Assembly (NCBI RefSeq): GCF_000600335.2
Contig: NZ_KK088521.1
Span: 62,001-126,000, forward strand
Source of the DNA: Rubellimicrobium mesophilum DSM 19309
GTDB taxonomy: Bacteria; Pseudomonadota; Alphaproteobacteria; Rhodobacterales; Rhodobacteraceae
Direction of reading: 5' to 3'
Length of the DNA: 64,000 nucleotides
Shown here: positions 12,925 through 22,170 of the stretch, piece by piece
How positions within the stretch are numbered: the stretch's first letter is position 1
Layout: every line of letters begins with the position of its first letter
Translations under genes and position numbers: made by a program
Notes under the pieces: model-generated
What the model was told of the DNA's origin: nothing
Seen by the model: the letters and a program-made list of their open reading frames with translations, nothing else
Database searches by the model: none

Positions 12925-13696
12925 CTAGAGGGGCTGGACCGGACGGTCCGAGGCCGAGGCCGTGCGGGCTTCGTCTGGGGCGGCTCGCGCCGACATCAGC
13001 GCCTGACCCGTCGCGCAAAGGTCCAGAAGCACGCACCGACCACAGGCGGGATTGCGGAAGTAGCAGCACCGCTGGCCGTGCAGCATGAGCGCCTCGTGAT
13101 CGTCGTAGACCTGCTGCGCGTCCCATTCAGGTGGCAGCAGCGCGGCCAGAGCGGCATGGGACGGACCCACGTCCATGGTGCGCGGGATCAGTCCCGTGCG
13201 CTGCGCCACCCGGTGATGGTGACTGTCGACCGGCAATGCGGCGCGACGCAAATTGCTGAAGGACAGGACGGCCGCGCTGGTCTTGGGGCCGACGCCCGGG
13301 ATGGCCTCCAGCCAGGCGCGCGCCTCGGGGACAGGCATCCCTTCGAGGAAATCGAGGGTCAGGGTGCCATGCCGATCCGTGATCGCCCCGAAGCGTCGCC
13401 TGGATGCGGGGCGCCTTCTGCTCGGGCCAGGTCACGCCTCTGATGAGCGTTTCCACCTCTGCGGTCGGCGCGTCGCGGAGAGCCTCCCAGGTCGGGTAGC
13501 GCGACCGAAGAGCGGTGAAGGCGCGACCCGAGTCCGCGTTGCGGGTGCGATGCGACAGGAGCGCGGAAACGAGTTCGCTTAGCGGATCGTGGTCATGGAA
13601 GTAGGCGATGGGGCAGCCGTACTCGCGGCAGAGGCGTCGGTGGATCGCCAGCGCCTTGGCCTTGAGGTCGTCGGGAGCTTGTCCGGAGCAGGCCAT
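12925..13696 (-). pseudogene. Endonuclease III-like DNA glycosylase, frameshifted
   Basis: Two minus-strand frames together form one HhH-GPD DNA glycosylase of about 256 residues. The N-terminal part runs from MACSGQAPDDLK through LVSALLSHRTRNADSGRAF to TLRG. The C-terminal part carries the helix-hairpin-helix LEAIPGVGPKTSAAVL, the catalytic-type Asp region LPVDSHHHRVAQRTGL, and the four-cysteine [4Fe-4S] loop (CCYFRNPACGRCVLLDLC). The usual catalytic Lys of E. coli Nth (LPGVGRKTA) is here GPK, as in alphaproteobacterial Nth-like paralogues. The frames meet at CCCC 13386-13389; dropping one base restores LRAITDRHG. All domain residues are otherwise preserved, which favours sequencing error or a very recent mutation. 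It may be the atypical paralogue rather than the main nth. Confidence 0.75.
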
Positions 13697-13833
13697 GGGA
13701 GGGGAATCCGCAGAAGCCCCATGGGTTCCAAGTTCCGCAAGATGTGTGCTGCGACACCGGCCAGCCGACGAAGGTCGGGCGGATTGTGCTGACGCCTCAC
13801 GAGATAGGACGGGTAGGTTGCTGGTCTCGGGGT

Positions 13834-14328
13834 TCAGCTTGGGCCGCGCAGGCCATCGGAGAGGATGGGCACGACTGCGTCCCCCAGAGCAAGACGCCCC
13901 GGGACGAGCACCTTGGCGTACCAGCCCCCGTGACCGCGCATCGCATTGTAGCCACCGATTCCCAAGGTTTCCTCCATGCGCGAACAGGGCGGGCATGGAC
14001 CGGTGATCTCGATGCGCGCGTCGGGCCCGATCTGGAGGGGTATGCCCTTCAGCGCGGCCAGGTTCAGATCCGAGACGACGAGGTTGCGACGCAGGCGCGC
14101 CGGGGTGGCGGCGGAGCCGCTCAGCGCCGCGATGACGGGCAGATGCTCGGCTTGGATCAGCGTGATGGCGCGGAGCCCCTCCGGGGCATGGTCGCCGGAG
14201 AGGCCGTGCGGGAGGAGGTCGGCGCTCTCCGGCAAGAGAGGTTCGACCCGCCGGGCCGGACGAAGAACGATGGCGCGCAACAGGCCTGGGCGGGGAAACC
14301 GGGAGGTCAGCTCCGCGACGGAGAGCAC
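13834..14328 (-). CDS. MOSC-domain protein
   Basis: This is a sulfur-carrier MOSC domain of about 164 residues, related to the C-terminal domain of molybdenum-cofactor sulfurases and YiiM. Visible features are the opening FPRPGLLRAIVLRPARR, GLSGDHAPEGLRAITLIQAEH, RRNLVVSDLNLAALKG, and the diagnostic cysteine loop ITGPCPPCSRMEETLG. The start is taken as GTG 14328, seven bases after the stop of the DUF1330 gene; no ATG is close and no clear ribosome site is seen, so the start is uncertain by several residues. It probably handles reactive sulfur or Moco substrates, but the substrate is not defined. Confidence 0.8.
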   Translation of the reverse strand: MLSVAELTSRFPRPGLLRAIVLRPARRVEPLLPESADLLPHGLSGDHAPEGLRAITLIQAEHLPVIAALSGSAATPARLRRNLVVSDLNLAALKGIPLQIGPDARIEITGPCPPCSRMEETLGIGGYNAMRGHGGWYAKVLVPGRLALGDAVVPILSDGLRGPS

Positions 14329-14335
14329 GGACGGC

Positions 14336-14626
14336 TCAGGCCGGGAGTTCCTCGACGAGGACCAGCTCGCGCTCGGCCGCGCCGCGGGCGTGATCGAGGG
14401 CGGCCTGATACTCGGGCGAGCGGTAGCAGGCCTCGGCGGCGGCAAGGCTCGGGAAGCGGGCCACGACCTGCCGGGAGCGTTCGGCCCCCTCAAGTTGCAC
14501 GTAGGCACCACCGCGGGCGAGCCAGACGCCGCCATGGGCCGGGATGACCTCGGACGCGATCCTCGCGTAGCGGCCGTAGGCTTCGGGGTCCGTGACCTTG
14601 ACGTGGGCGATCCAGAGGGCGGTCAT
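14336..14626 (-). CDS. DUF1330-family small protein
   Basis: This 96-residue cytoplasmic protein belongs to the ferredoxin-like dimeric alpha/beta-barrel group: [20 protein letters not shown], followed by [20 protein letters not shown]. The ATG overlaps the alaS stop as ATGA, implying coupled translation with alanyl-tRNA synthetase. Function is unknown; the fold resembles antibiotic monooxygenases and muconolactone isomerases. Confidence 0.85.
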   Translation of the reverse strand: MTALWIAHVKVTDPEAYGRYARIASEVIPAHGGVWLARGGAYVQLEGAERSRQVVARFPSLAAAEACYRSPEYQAALDHARGAAERELVLVEELPA

Positions 14627-17304
14627 GCGAGGACTCCTTCGATGACGGCCTCGGCGGCCTTGATGGCAGCCTCGGCGTTCTGGGCGCTGGCCGCCCCGCC
14701 CTGCGCGAGGTCCGGTCGCCCGCCGCCGCCCTTGCCGCCGAGCTCGGCCACGGCAGCCCGGAGAATGTCGACGGCAGAGAGCCGCTGGGCGAGGTCGGGG
14801 GTGACGCCTGCTGCGACGGCGGCCTTGCCTTGATCCTCGGCGATGAGGAGCACGGCGCCCGAGCCCATCTCGGCCTTCATGCCGTCGATCAGGCCAGGAA
14901 GCTCCTTTCCGGTGACGCCGGAGAGGACCTGCGCCCGGAACGGGACGCCGCCAATCTCACGCGCGGGCTGCGCCTCGCGGGAGGGGCCGCCGAGGGCGCG
15001 CTCGCGGCGGAGCTGGGCCACCTCGTTCTGCAAGGATCGGCGTTCGTCAAGGAGAGCCTTCACGCGGGGGCCGATGTCGGCGAGCGGGGCCTTGAGGAGA
15101 CCCGCGACCTCCTGCAGCGCCTTGTCGCGGGCGCGGAGATGGTCGAGCGCGGCTTGTCCGGTCAGGGCCTCGACTCGGCGGACGCCGGCGGAGGAGGCGC
15201 TGTCGGAGAGGAGGACGAAGGCGCCGACGTCGCCCAGGCGGCGGACATGGATGCCCCCACAGAGCTCGATGGAGTAGGTGCGGCCGTCGGTGCCCTTGCC
15301 CGAGTTGTCCAGCGCGCCCATCGAGACGACGCGGACCTCGTCGCCGTACTTCTCGCCGAAGAGGGCTTGGGCGCCGAGGGCGCGGGCCTCGTCGGGAGAC
15401 ATGAGCAGCGTCTCGACGGGGCCGTTCTGGCGGATGAACTCGTTCACCTCGGCCTCGACCTGCTCCTGCTGCTCGGCCGTGAGGGCCTGGCCGTGGGAGA
15501 AGTCGAAGCGCAGCCGGTCGGGGGCGTTGAGGCTGCCGCGCTGGGCGACGTGCTCGCCCAAGGAGCGGCGGAGCGCCTCGTTGAGGAGGTGCGTCGCGGA
15601 ATGGTTGGCGCGGATGGCGGAGCGGCGCTTATGGTCCACGTCGAGCGCCACGGCGTCGCCCACGGCGAGATAGCCCCGTTCAGGAGACACGCGGTGAGCG
15701 ATGATGCGGCCGTCCGCGAACTTCTGGACGTCGGAGACAAGGGCCGTGGTGTCATGGTCGGCGAGCTTGCGGAGCCAGCCCTGGTCGGCCGCTTGGCCAC
15801 CGGATTCGGCGTAGAACGGCGTCTGGTTCACGACGACCCAGGCCGCCTTGCCCTCACCGACCGTTTCAACGGACTTGCCATCCTCCACGATGGCGAGGAT
15901 CTGGCCCTCGGCCTTCTCGGTCTCGTAGCCCAGGAACTCGGAGGCACCGACCTTCTCGGCGATCTCGAACCAGACGGCGGCGTCCTTGGCCTCGCCGGAG
16001 CCGGCCCAGGAGGCGCGGGCGCGGGCCTTCTCCTCCTCCATGGCGGCGTCGAAGCCGGCCAAGTCGACTGCCCTGCCCTGCTCGCGCAGCGCGTCCTGCG
16101 TGAGGTCCAGCGGGAAGCCGAAGGTGCTGTAGAGGCGGAAGGCGGCCTCGCCGGGAAGCTCGGCGCCATCGGGGAGCCCGGCGACCTCGTCCTCCAGGAG
16201 CCGCAGGCCACGGTCGAGGGTCTCGCGGAAGCGGGTCTCCTCGCGCTTCAGGGTGTCGGTGATGAGGGCCTGGCCGCGCGTGAGCTCCGGGTAGGCCGCG
16301 CCCATCTGCTGGACCAGCGCGGGGACGAGGCGGTGCATCACCGGGTCCCTGGCGCCCAGCATCGCGGCGTGGCGCATGGCGCGGCGCATGATGCGGCGGA
16401 GGACGTAGCCCCTGCCTTCGTTCGAGGGCATCACGCCGTCGGCGATCAGGAAGGAGGTGGACCGCAGGTGGTCGGCGATCACGCGGTGGTGGATCTTGCC
16501 GGGGCCGTCGGGGTCGGTGTGGGTCGCGTGGGCCGATGCCTCGATGAGGGCGCGCATCAGGTCGGTGTCGTAGTTGTCGTGCTTGCCCTGCAGCAACGCG
16601 CCGATGCGCTCGAGGCCCATGCCGGTGTCGATCGAGGGGCGCGGCAGGTCGGTGCGGGAGCCGTCCTCGAACTGCTCGTATTGCATGAACACGAGGTTCC
16701 AGATCTCGATGAAGCGGTCGCCGTCCTGGTCGGCCGACCCGGGCGGGCCGCCCCAGACCGAGGGACCGTGGTCGAAGAAGATCTCGGTGCAGGGGCCGCA
16801 GGGGCCGGTCGGGCCCATCATCCAGAAGTTGTCGTTGGTCGGGATGCGGATGATCCGCTCGTCGGGAAGGCCTGCGACCTTCTTCCAGATGTCGGCGGCC
16901 TGGTCGTCGGTGTGGTAGACCGTCACCAGCAGGCGGTCGCCGTCGATGCCGAAGTCCTTGGTCAGGAGTTCCCAGGCGAAGGGGATCGCGCTCTCCTTGA
17001 AGTAGTCGCCGAAGGAGAAGTTGCCGAGCATCTCGAAGAAGGTGTGGTGCCGCGCGGTGTAGCCCACGTTGTCGAGGTCGTTGTGCTTGCCCCCCGCGCG
17101 CACGCATTTCTGCGCGGTCGTGGCGCGGCTGTAGGGGCGCGATTCCAGGCCGGTGAAGACGTTCTTGAACTGGACCATGCCGCTGTTCGTGAACATCAGC
17201 GTCGGGTCGTTCCGAGGCACGAGCGGCGAGGACGGCACGACCTCGTGGCCGTTGCGGGCGAAGAAGTCGAGGAACGTGGAGCGGATGTCGGCGAGGCTGG
17301 TCAT
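14623..17304 (-). CDS. alaS: Alanine-tRNA ligase
   Basis: It charges tRNA-Ala with alanine and clears mischarged Ser and Gly. The 893-residue protein shows class II motif 1 near [12 protein letters not shown], motif 2 at about [15 protein letters not shown] followed by [18 protein letters not shown], motif 3 around [14 protein letters not shown], the editing-domain zinc ligands [11 protein letters not shown] and CGGIH, and a C-Ala domain ending [15 protein letters not shown]. The CGGIH Ile replaces the usual Thr of CGGTH, a small local oddity next to the zinc-binding Cys/His. The ATG begins the standard [15 protein letters not shown]. It is second in line downstream of recA on the same strand but separated by about 400 bases with a terminator. 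Confidence 0.97.
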   Translation of the reverse strand: MTSLADIRSTFLDFFARNGHEVVPSSPLVPRNDPTLMFTNSGMVQFKNVFTGLESRPYSRATTAQKCVRAGGKHNDLDNVGYTARHHTFFEMLGNFSFGDYFKESAIPFAWELLTKDFGIDGDRLLVTVYHTDDQAADIWKKVAGLPDERIIRIPTNDNFWMMGPTGPCGPCTEIFFDHGPSVWGGPPGSADQDGDRFIEIWNLVFMQYEQFEDGSRTDLPRPSIDTGMGLERIGALLQGKHDNYDTDLMRALIEASAHATHTDPDGPGKIHHRVIADHLRSTSFLIADGVMPSNEGRGYVLRRIMRRAMRHAAMLGARDPVMHRLVPALVQQMGAAYPELTRGQALITDTLKREETRFRETLDRGLRLLEDEVAGLPDGAELPGEAAFRLYSTFGFPLDLTQDALREQGRAVDLAGFDAAMEEEKARARASWAGSGEAKDAAVWFEIAEKVGASEFLGYETEKAEGQILAIVEDGKSVETVGEGKAAWVVVNQTPFYAESGGQAADQGWLRKLADHDTTALVSDVQKFADGRIIAHRVSPERGYLAVGDAVALDVDHKRRSAIRANHSATHLLNEALRRSLGEHVAQRGSLNAPDRLRFDFSHGQALTAEQQEQVEAEVNEFIRQNGPVETLLMSPDEARALGAQALFGEKYGDEVRVVSMGALDNSGKGTDGRTYSIELCGGIHVRRLGDVGAFVLLSDSASSAGVRRVEALTGQAALDHLRARDKALQEVAGLLKAPLADIGPRVKALLDERRSLQNEVAQLRRERALGGPSREAQPAREIGGVPFRAQVLSGVTGKELPGLIDGMKAEMGSGAVLLIAEDQGKAAVAAGVTPDLAQRLSAVDILRAAVAELGGKGGGGRPDLAQGGAASAQNAEAAIKAAEAVIEGVLA

Positions 17305-17505
17305 GGGCGGAATCCCGGTAAGCGGCTTTGGTGCAATAGCCCCCGTGGTTAACGGGGTCCAGTGGTTGAGTCGCAGGCTCTCATATGCCGGTTAACGGTT
17401 CGTTACCTGATCGTGCGGTCCTGTTAAGGAGAGGTTAACGTGCCCTGCCCTGACGTGGCGTCGGGTGGGTTCTGGTCGGTGGTCTTCGTAGATCTGTCGG
17501 GTTCA

Positions 17506-17561
17506 CTTCAGCGCACCTTCCGGTCGACGGGCCAGGTGGTGCGCTGAAGCGCACCCTACGG
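17506..17561 (+). repeat. REP-like palindromic element, copy A
   Basis: The core GGTGCGCTGAAGCGCACC (17538-17555) folds as an eight-base-pair stem with a GA loop and is followed by CTACGG. An upstream arm CTTCAGCGCACC (17506-17517) can pair instead with 17538-17549. The same design (stem, GCTGAAGC centre, CTACG flank) recurs at 52149-52171 with paired base changes. Confidence 0.7.
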
Positions 17562-17640
17562 CGCTTGGAAACGGATCGGCCGGTGTCCATGGAGCCGTCG
17601 CATGGCGATCTGAAGCCCCCCTACGAGTCGGACTCGGCCC

Positions 17641-17676
17641 AAACGGAAACGGGCGGAGCCTTGCGGCTCCGCCCGT
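17641..17676 (-). terminator. Rho-independent terminator of recA
   Basis: A perfect twelve-base-pair stem (17649-17660 with 17665-17676) closes a four-base loop. On the coding (minus) strand it is followed by TTTCCGTTT. It lies about 35 bases past the recA stop. Confidence 0.85.
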
Positions 17677-17711
17677 CCCGTCTGTCCCCCAGAGGAGCCG
17701 AGGGAAAAAGC

Positions 17712-18791
17712 TCACATCTCCACGAGGTCGCCGTCCTCGTCGTGCCCTTCGCTCGACACCGAGAAGTCGAGGCCGTGGGCGGCGCGGATCTTGTCCTCGA
17801 TCGAGTTGGCCACCTCGGGGTGATCCTTGAGGAACTGCTTCGCGTTCTCGCGGCCCTGGCCGATGCGTTCGTCGCCGTAGGAGAACCAGGAGCCCGACTT
17901 CTCCACCACGCCGGCCTTGACGCCGAGGTCGAGGAGCTCGCCGGTCTTGGAGATCCCCTCGCCGTACATGATGTCGAACTCGACCTCCTTGAAGGGAGGC
18001 GCGACCTTGTTCTTGACGACCTTGACGCGGGTCGTGTTGCCCACGACCTCATCCCGGTCCTTGATGGCGCCGATGCGGCGGATGTCCATGCGGACCGAGG
18101 CGTAGAACTTGAGCGCGTTGCCGCCCGTCGTCGTCTCGGGCGAACCGAACATGACGCCGATCTTCATGCGGATCTGGTTGATGAAGATCACCATGCAGTT
18201 CGAGCGGCTGATCGAGCCGGTGAGCTTGCGCATGGCCTGGGACATCAGGCGGGCGTGGACGCCGACAGAGCTGTCGCCCATGTCGCCCTCAAGCTCGGAC
18301 TTCGGCGTGAGCGCCGCGACCGAGTCGATCACGACGAGGCTGACCGCGCCGGAGCGGACCAGGGTGTCCACGATCTCGAGCGCCTGCTCGCCGGTGTCGG
18401 GCTGGGAGATCAGGAGCTCGTCGAGGTTGACGCCGAGCTTCTTGGCGTAGAGCGGGTCGAGCGCGTGCTCCGCGTCCACGAAGGCGCAGACGCCGCCCTT
18501 CTTCTGCTCCTCGGCGACGACGTGGAGCGTCAGCGTCGTCTTGCCCGAGGATTCGGGGCCGTAGATCTCGACGATCCGCCCCTTCGGCAAGCCGCCGATG
18601 CCGAGGGCGATGTCGAGGCCGAGCGAGCCGGTCGAGGTGGATTCGATCTCGGGCAGCTTGTTGTCGCCCCCGAGCTTCATGATCGAGCCCTTGCCGAACT
18701 GCCGCTCGATCTGCTGCAGCGCGCTTTCGAGGGCCTTCTGCTTATCGGCCGTCTTCTTGTCGGTCATCGTCAGGAGTTCTGCCACTGCCAT
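17712..18791 (-). CDS. recA: Recombinase RecA
   Basis: RecA forms filaments on single-stranded DNA, drives homologous pairing and triggers LexA self-cleavage. The 359-residue protein has Walker A GPESSGKT at 78-85, Walker [13 protein letters not shown]-binding loop L1 around [15 protein letters not shown]2 around [19 protein letters not shown], and the acidic C-terminal tail ([14 protein letters not shown]). ATG 18791 is preferred; an upstream in-frame extension of 32 residues is not family-like, and [10 protein letters not shown] at 18767 is a possible shorter start. A GTTC-N7-GTTC box lies about 50-65 bases upstream, so LexA control is likely. Confidence 0.97.
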   Translation of the reverse strand: MAVAELLTMTDKKTADKQKALESALQQIERQFGKGSIMKLGGDNKLPEIESTSTGSLGLDIALGIGGLPKGRIVEIYGPESSGKTTLTLHVVAEEQKKGGVCAFVDAEHALDPLYAKKLGVNLDELLISQPDTGEQALEIVDTLVRSGAVSLVVIDSVAALTPKSELEGDMGDSSVGVHARLMSQAMRKLTGSISRSNCMVIFINQIRMKIGVMFGSPETTTGGNALKFYASVRMDIRRIGAIKDRDEVVGNTTRVKVVKNKVAPPFKEVEFDIMYGEGISKTGELLDLGVKAGVVEKSGSWFSYGDERIGQGRENAKQFLKDHPEVANSIEDKIRAAHGLDFSVSSEGHDEDGDLVEM

Positions 18792-18839
18792 CTTTGGACC
18801 CTTGTGCCATGGCCGCCCGGTGGCGGCAATCCAACTGTT

Positions 18840-18854
18840 GTTCCCGTCTTGTTC
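18840..18854. promoter_or_regulatory. SOS box (LexA operator) upstream of recA
   Basis: GTTCCCGTCTTGTTC is a perfect GTTC-N7-GTTC direct repeat, the alphaproteobacterial LexA site; it reads GAAC-N7-GAAC in the direction of recA. It ends about 49 bases upstream of the recA ATG. A weaker half-match (GTTC-N7-GGTC on the minus strand) lies about 20 bases further upstream. Confidence 0.8.
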
Positions 18855-18975
18855 CGGACCCAAGATATGGGACCAAAACGCGAACAAATCAAGTGAAATC
18901 GTCTAGGTGGATGGTGGCACGGAGGTGGTTAAGGAAGTGTTAACGCGCTGAGCGGGAACGAAGATTCCTGCGGCC

Positions 18976-20292
18976 CTAGCGGGCCAGCACCAAGTCCGCC
19001 CGAAGTCCGCCGAGTGCGACACTTTCGCCCAATCGGAGGCTGCCGCCGTGGGTCCGCGCGATGTCGGCCACGATGGCGAGGCCGAGGCCCACGTTGGGGC
19101 TGGCCTGGTTGCGCGCGGGGTCGAGCCGAGCGAAGGGACGCATGGCCTCCTCGCGCCGCTCGGGCGGGATGCCGGGGCCGTCGTCCTCCACGGAAAGGCG
19201 GATCGTGCGGCCGGAGAAGGCGAGGCTGACCTGCGCCCGGGTGCCATGCGCGAGGGCGTTGCCGAGCAGGTTCTCCAGCGCCCGGCGGATCGCCATGGGG
19301 CGGAGCGGCACGGGACCGGGGTCCTCGCCGGTCACCTCCGACAGGGTCACGGGCTGGCCGGAGCGGCGGTAGTCCTCGACCACGGCCCGGACGAGCGGGG
19401 CGACGGCCGTGTCCTCCTGCGCGTCGCCGGCATCGCCGCGCGCGAAGGCGAGGAAGGCGTCCACCATGCGGCCCATGTCGTCCACGTCGCGGATCAGGTC
19501 CTGCGCCTCGTCCTCGTCGAGGAGCGAGAGGCCGAGGCGCAGGCGGGTGAGCGGCGTGCGGAGGTCGTGGCTGATCCCGGCGAGCATGGCGGTCCGGGCC
19601 TGGCTCTGCCTCTCGATCCGGTGGCGCATGTCGAGGAAGGCGGTGCCGGCGGCGCGGACCTCGGTGGCGCCGGAGGGGCGGAAGGGCACGATGCGGCCGC
19701 GTCCGTAGGCGGTGGCGGCCTTGGCGAGCCGCAAGATGGGGCGGAGCTGGTTGCGCAGGAAGAGGCCGGCGACCGCGGTCATGAGGACTCCGAGGACGAC
19801 CGTCAGGACGAGGAGCTGGTGCGGGTTCTGGGCGGCGACGCGGCGGCGGGAGAACTCGACCTCCATGTCGCCCTGGGGGGTGGCGAGCCAGATCGTCACG
19901 CGGTTGGAGACGCTCAGGTCGACAGCTTCGAGCTGCGGCAGGCCCTGTCTCAGCGTATCGGCCATGGCGCGGCCGGCGAGGTCCCAGCGGTCGATGGAGT
20001 CGCCGGGCGGCGCCTGCGCGGGGAGCGTGACGTCGAGTTCCAGCGGCGCGGCGGCGGCGGTCGCGAAGGCCAGGGCCGAGCCGGGGTCGGGGGCGGCGGA
20101 GGCGGCCTCGTGCACGAAGCGCAGCTCGAGAAGGAGGGACCGGGTCATCTGCCGCGTCACGTCCTCGTAGTAGCGTTGGACGAAGCTGACGCCGACGACG
20201 AGCTGGAGAGTGACGACCGGAAGGAGGAGGATCAGCGCCGCCCGCGCGACCAAGGAGCGGGGCATTCGGTCGTGGAGCCATTCGCGGATCAT
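18976..20292 (-). CDS. EnvZ-like sensor histidine kinase, no adjacent response regulator
   Basis: This inner-membrane two-component kinase has 438 residues. The first membrane segment is at about 17-37 (AALILLLPVVTLQLVVGVSF), followed by a periplasmic sensor region (about 40-155) and a second membrane segment at about 160-180. A HAMP region leads to the phosphoacceptor His242 in GISHDLRTPLTRLRLGL. The ATPase domain has the N box ALENLLGNALAHG, G1 DDGPGIP and G2 GLGLAIV. I chose ATG 20292 (MIREWLHDRMPRSL) as the typical EnvZ-like start; 50 upstream residues in frame are unlikely. It is orphan in this window: no OmpR-type partner is adjacent. It is divergent from the MBL hydrolase by 73 bases. 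Confidence 0.9.
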   Translation of the reverse strand: MIREWLHDRMPRSLVARAALILLLPVVTLQLVVGVSFVQRYYEDVTRQMTRSLLLELRFVHEAASAAPDPGSALAFATAAAAPLELDVTLPAQAPPGDSIDRWDLAGRAMADTLRQGLPQLEAVDLSVSNRVTIWLATPQGDMEVEFSRRRVAAQNPHQLLVLTVVLGVLMTAVAGLFLRNQLRPILRLAKAATAYGRGRIVPFRPSGATEVRAAGTAFLDMRHRIERQSQARTAMLAGISHDLRTPLTRLRLGLSLLDEDEAQDLIRDVDDMGRMVDAFLAFARGDAGDAQEDTAVAPLVRAVVEDYRRSGQPVTLSEVTGEDPGPVPLRPMAIRRALENLLGNALAHGTRAQVSLAFSGRTIRLSVEDDGPGIPPERREEAMRPFARLDPARNQASPNVGLGLAIVADIARTHGGSLRLGESVALGGLRADLVLAR

Positions 20293-20365
20293 GGGCCGAA
20301 ACCTAGCCGGAGCGGGACTTGCGGGGAAGCCTTGCGCGCTAGGTCGGGACGGGAGGAGGTGCGCC

Positions 20366-21217
20366 GTGGAGATCGTCGAGCCGGACCTGGGACGGGTGGT
20401 CGCGCCGAATCCCTCGCCTCTCACGGCGGAAGGGACGAACACCTGGCTCCTAGGGACGAGCGAGGTCGCCGTGATCGACCCGGGGCCGGACGATGCGGGT
20501 CATCTGGAGGCGGTGCTGGCCGCGCTGGACGGACGTCCGGTCGTGGCGATCCTCGTGACCCATGCGCATCTGGACCATTCGGCGCTGGCCCCTGCCCTTT
20601 CCGTCCGAACCGGCGCGCCGGTGCTGGCCTTCGGCGACGCGCGTGCGGGCTGGCGGCCGGTGCCGGAGGCGGTCGGCGGTGGCCGGGGGGTGGACTGGGG
20701 CTTTCGACCGGACCGGCTGCTGAGGGACGGCGAGGAGGTCGGCGGCCACGGCTGGCGGCTGCGCGCCTGGCACACGCCGGGGCACATGGGGAATCACCTT
20801 TGCCTGGACGACGGGCGGCGGCTCTTCACCGGGGACCATGCCATGGGATTCGCGACGAGCCTGGTGTCTCCGCCGGAGGGCGACATGGGGGACTACGTCG
20901 ATTCGCTGGACAGGCTGATAGGGCTCGGGCCGCGGATGCTCCTGCCGGGACACGGCGCCATGGTCGAGCACGGGCCAGAGCGTCTGCGCGCCCTGCGCGA
21001 GCACCGGCGCCAGCGGGAGAAGGAGATCGTCGAGGCCCTGGGAATCGGTCCCGCGACGGTCGGCGAGATCGCGGCGCGGCTTTATGCCGGACTCGCGGTC
21101 GGTCTGCTGAGGGCGGCGGAGCGCAACGTGCTCGCGCATCTGATCGACCTGTCGCGCCGGGGGGTCGTGGCGCCGGTGGGCGCCTTGTCCAGGGTCGCCG
21201 CCTTCCGTCGGGTCTGA
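20366..21217 (+). CDS. MBL-fold metallohydrolase (LACTB2/RNase-Z-like group)
   Basis: This 283-residue cytoplasmic hydrolase has the metal motif THAHLDH (His66, His68, Asp70, His71), the third ligand His in WHTPGHMGNHLCL, the bridging Asp in FTGDHAMGF and a final His in LPGHGAMVEHG. A C-terminal winged-helix-like region (TVGEIAARLYAGLAVGL...RNVLAHLIDLSRRG) is as in LACTB2-type proteins, which include RNA endonucleases. The start is GTG 20366 with GGGAGGAGG just upstream. The frame extends further upstream but without a ribosome site. The substrate is not known. Confidence 0.85.
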   Translation: MEIVEPDLGRVVAPNPSPLTAEGTNTWLLGTSEVAVIDPGPDDAGHLEAVLAALDGRPVVAILVTHAHLDHSALAPALSVRTGAPVLAFGDARAGWRPVPEAVGGGRGVDWGFRPDRLLRDGEEVGGHGWRLRAWHTPGHMGNHLCLDDGRRLFTGDHAMGFATSLVSPPEGDMGDYVDSLDRLIGLGPRMLLPGHGAMVEHGPERLRALREHRRQREKEIVEALGIGPATVGEIAARLYAGLAVGLLRAAERNVLAHLIDLSRRGVVAPVGALSRVAAFRRV

Positions 21218-21269
21218 TGCCGTTCCCCTCTGGACGGCGGAAAACACGGTTGCTATAGGGCCCGCGTGT

Positions 21270-21344
21270 TCCGGCGTAGCTCAGCGGTAGAGCAGTTGAC
21301 TGTTAATCAATTGGTCGTAGGTTCGATCCCTACCGCCGGAGCCA
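21270..21344 (+). tRNA. tRNA-Asn (anticodon GTT), CCA encoded
   Basis: The 75-base cloverleaf has acceptor arms TCCGGCG and CGCCGGA, the D-loop AGCTCAGCGGTAGAGC, the anticodon loop CTGTTAA within GACTGTTAATC, the T-arm GTAGGTTCGATCCCTAC, a G discriminator and an encoded CCA. A TATAGG about 15 bases upstream is a plausible -10 element. Confidence 0.97.
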
Positions 21345-21653
21345 AAATCCCTAGAAGCTGCTGAATCAGCAGGATTCCCTCCATTCGGAGTCGGAGCCGA
21401 GGCTTCCCGTGCCCGGCCCGCTGCACATCTCGGTGCACAAGGCGGACGAACGGGGACTCCGCGCGCCCCAGCCAGAAGCATTTTGGGCGAGGGAGCGCTC
21501 GTCCTGCTCGACCATGCGGTCGCCGGGGCACCGCTGCGCCATCTTGGCAGACGCTCGATGACGGAACTGCTGGCGAGGCGCGTGGTGCCCTCGCCAACGA
21601 TCGGACGACCCGGGCCTCGGCTCAGGGGGCCCCGGAACCTGTGCGCCCCGTCG
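21345..21653. other. Non-coding stretch between tRNA-Asn and the Rnk-like gene
   Basis: No gene is supported in these 309 bases. Minus-strand frames here end in the antisense of the tRNA (DRTYDQLINSQLLYR), a common false protein. No direct copy of the tRNA 3' end was found elsewhere in the window, so no integration event is shown. Confidence 0.6.
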
Positions 21654-22102
21654 TCATCGCGGCTGCGACGCTGCGCTCCCGCGATCCGCCGGCCTGGTTT
21701 CGGGCTCGCCGACACTCTCGACCGTGAGCCGGTGGACTCGCCCGTCGCGGCCCGTCCAAGGGATGGACTGTCCGACGGAGAGGCCGACGAGGGCCGCTCC
21801 GATCGGGGTCAGGACCGACACCTTGCCCTGGGCGATGTCGGCGTCCTGGGGAAAGACCAGCGTCACCCGCCGCACCTGCCCCGCCTCGGTCCTGAAGCTC
21901 AGGGTGGAGCCCATGCGCACGAGGCCGGACGGGACCTGGTCCTCGGGCAGGACCTCGGCGCGGACGAGTTCCGTGAGCAGCTCGTTGGCGGCCTCGGCCT
22001 CGGGACCCGCCGAGGCCACGCCCAGATGGAGCAGCCTGTCGTAGTCCGCCTGGGTGGATCGCGATGCTGGGCTTGTGGAGTTCTAGGGGCGTCGAGCGCC
22101 AT
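21654..22102 (-). pseudogene. Rnk/GreA-like nucleoside diphosphate kinase regulator, N-terminal region frameshifted
   Basis: The C-terminal domain is intact: LVRMGSTLSFRTEAGQVRRV then DADIAQGKVSVLTPIGAALVG is the GreA/GreB/Rnk C-terminal fold that binds RNA polymerase. A good start (ATG 22102 with GAGGAG about nine bases upstream) opens a different frame. Joining the pieces MALDA, LELHKPSIAIH and ADYDRLLHLGVASAG into the expected Rnk N terminus needs one base removed at GGGG 22086-22089 and another at GGG 22052-22054. Without repair, translation could begin only at GTG 22019 (122 residues) and would lack the N-terminal helices. It is paired with a second Rnk-like gene at 22895-23437. Confidence 0.6.
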
Positions 22103-22170
22103 GTGGGGTCTCCTCTCGGGGTCGGGCCGCGTGTGGGCGGCGGGGTGGATACGCTTCGATTGCGGCGGGC

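Larger units (their letters stand above)
17305..17711. other. Non-coding stretch between recA and alaS
   Basis: No convincing gene lies in these 407 bases. The right half holds the recA terminator (17641-17676) and the middle holds a REP-like hairpin (17506-17561). The left third is the alaS leader and contains several GTTAACG/TTAACGG runs (for example around 17347, 17390 and 17435) that stand out as AT-richer than the surroundings and probably include the alaS promoter. Confidence 0.6.

Noticed and set aside
14830-17352. An 840-residue plus-strand open frame opposite alaS
   Set aside because: Shadow of alaS caused by high third-position GC; no family features.
21281-21715. Minus-strand open frame ending DRTYDQLINSQLLYR
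   Set aside because: This is the antisense of tRNA-Asn, a familiar false protein tail; the body has shadow-frame composition.
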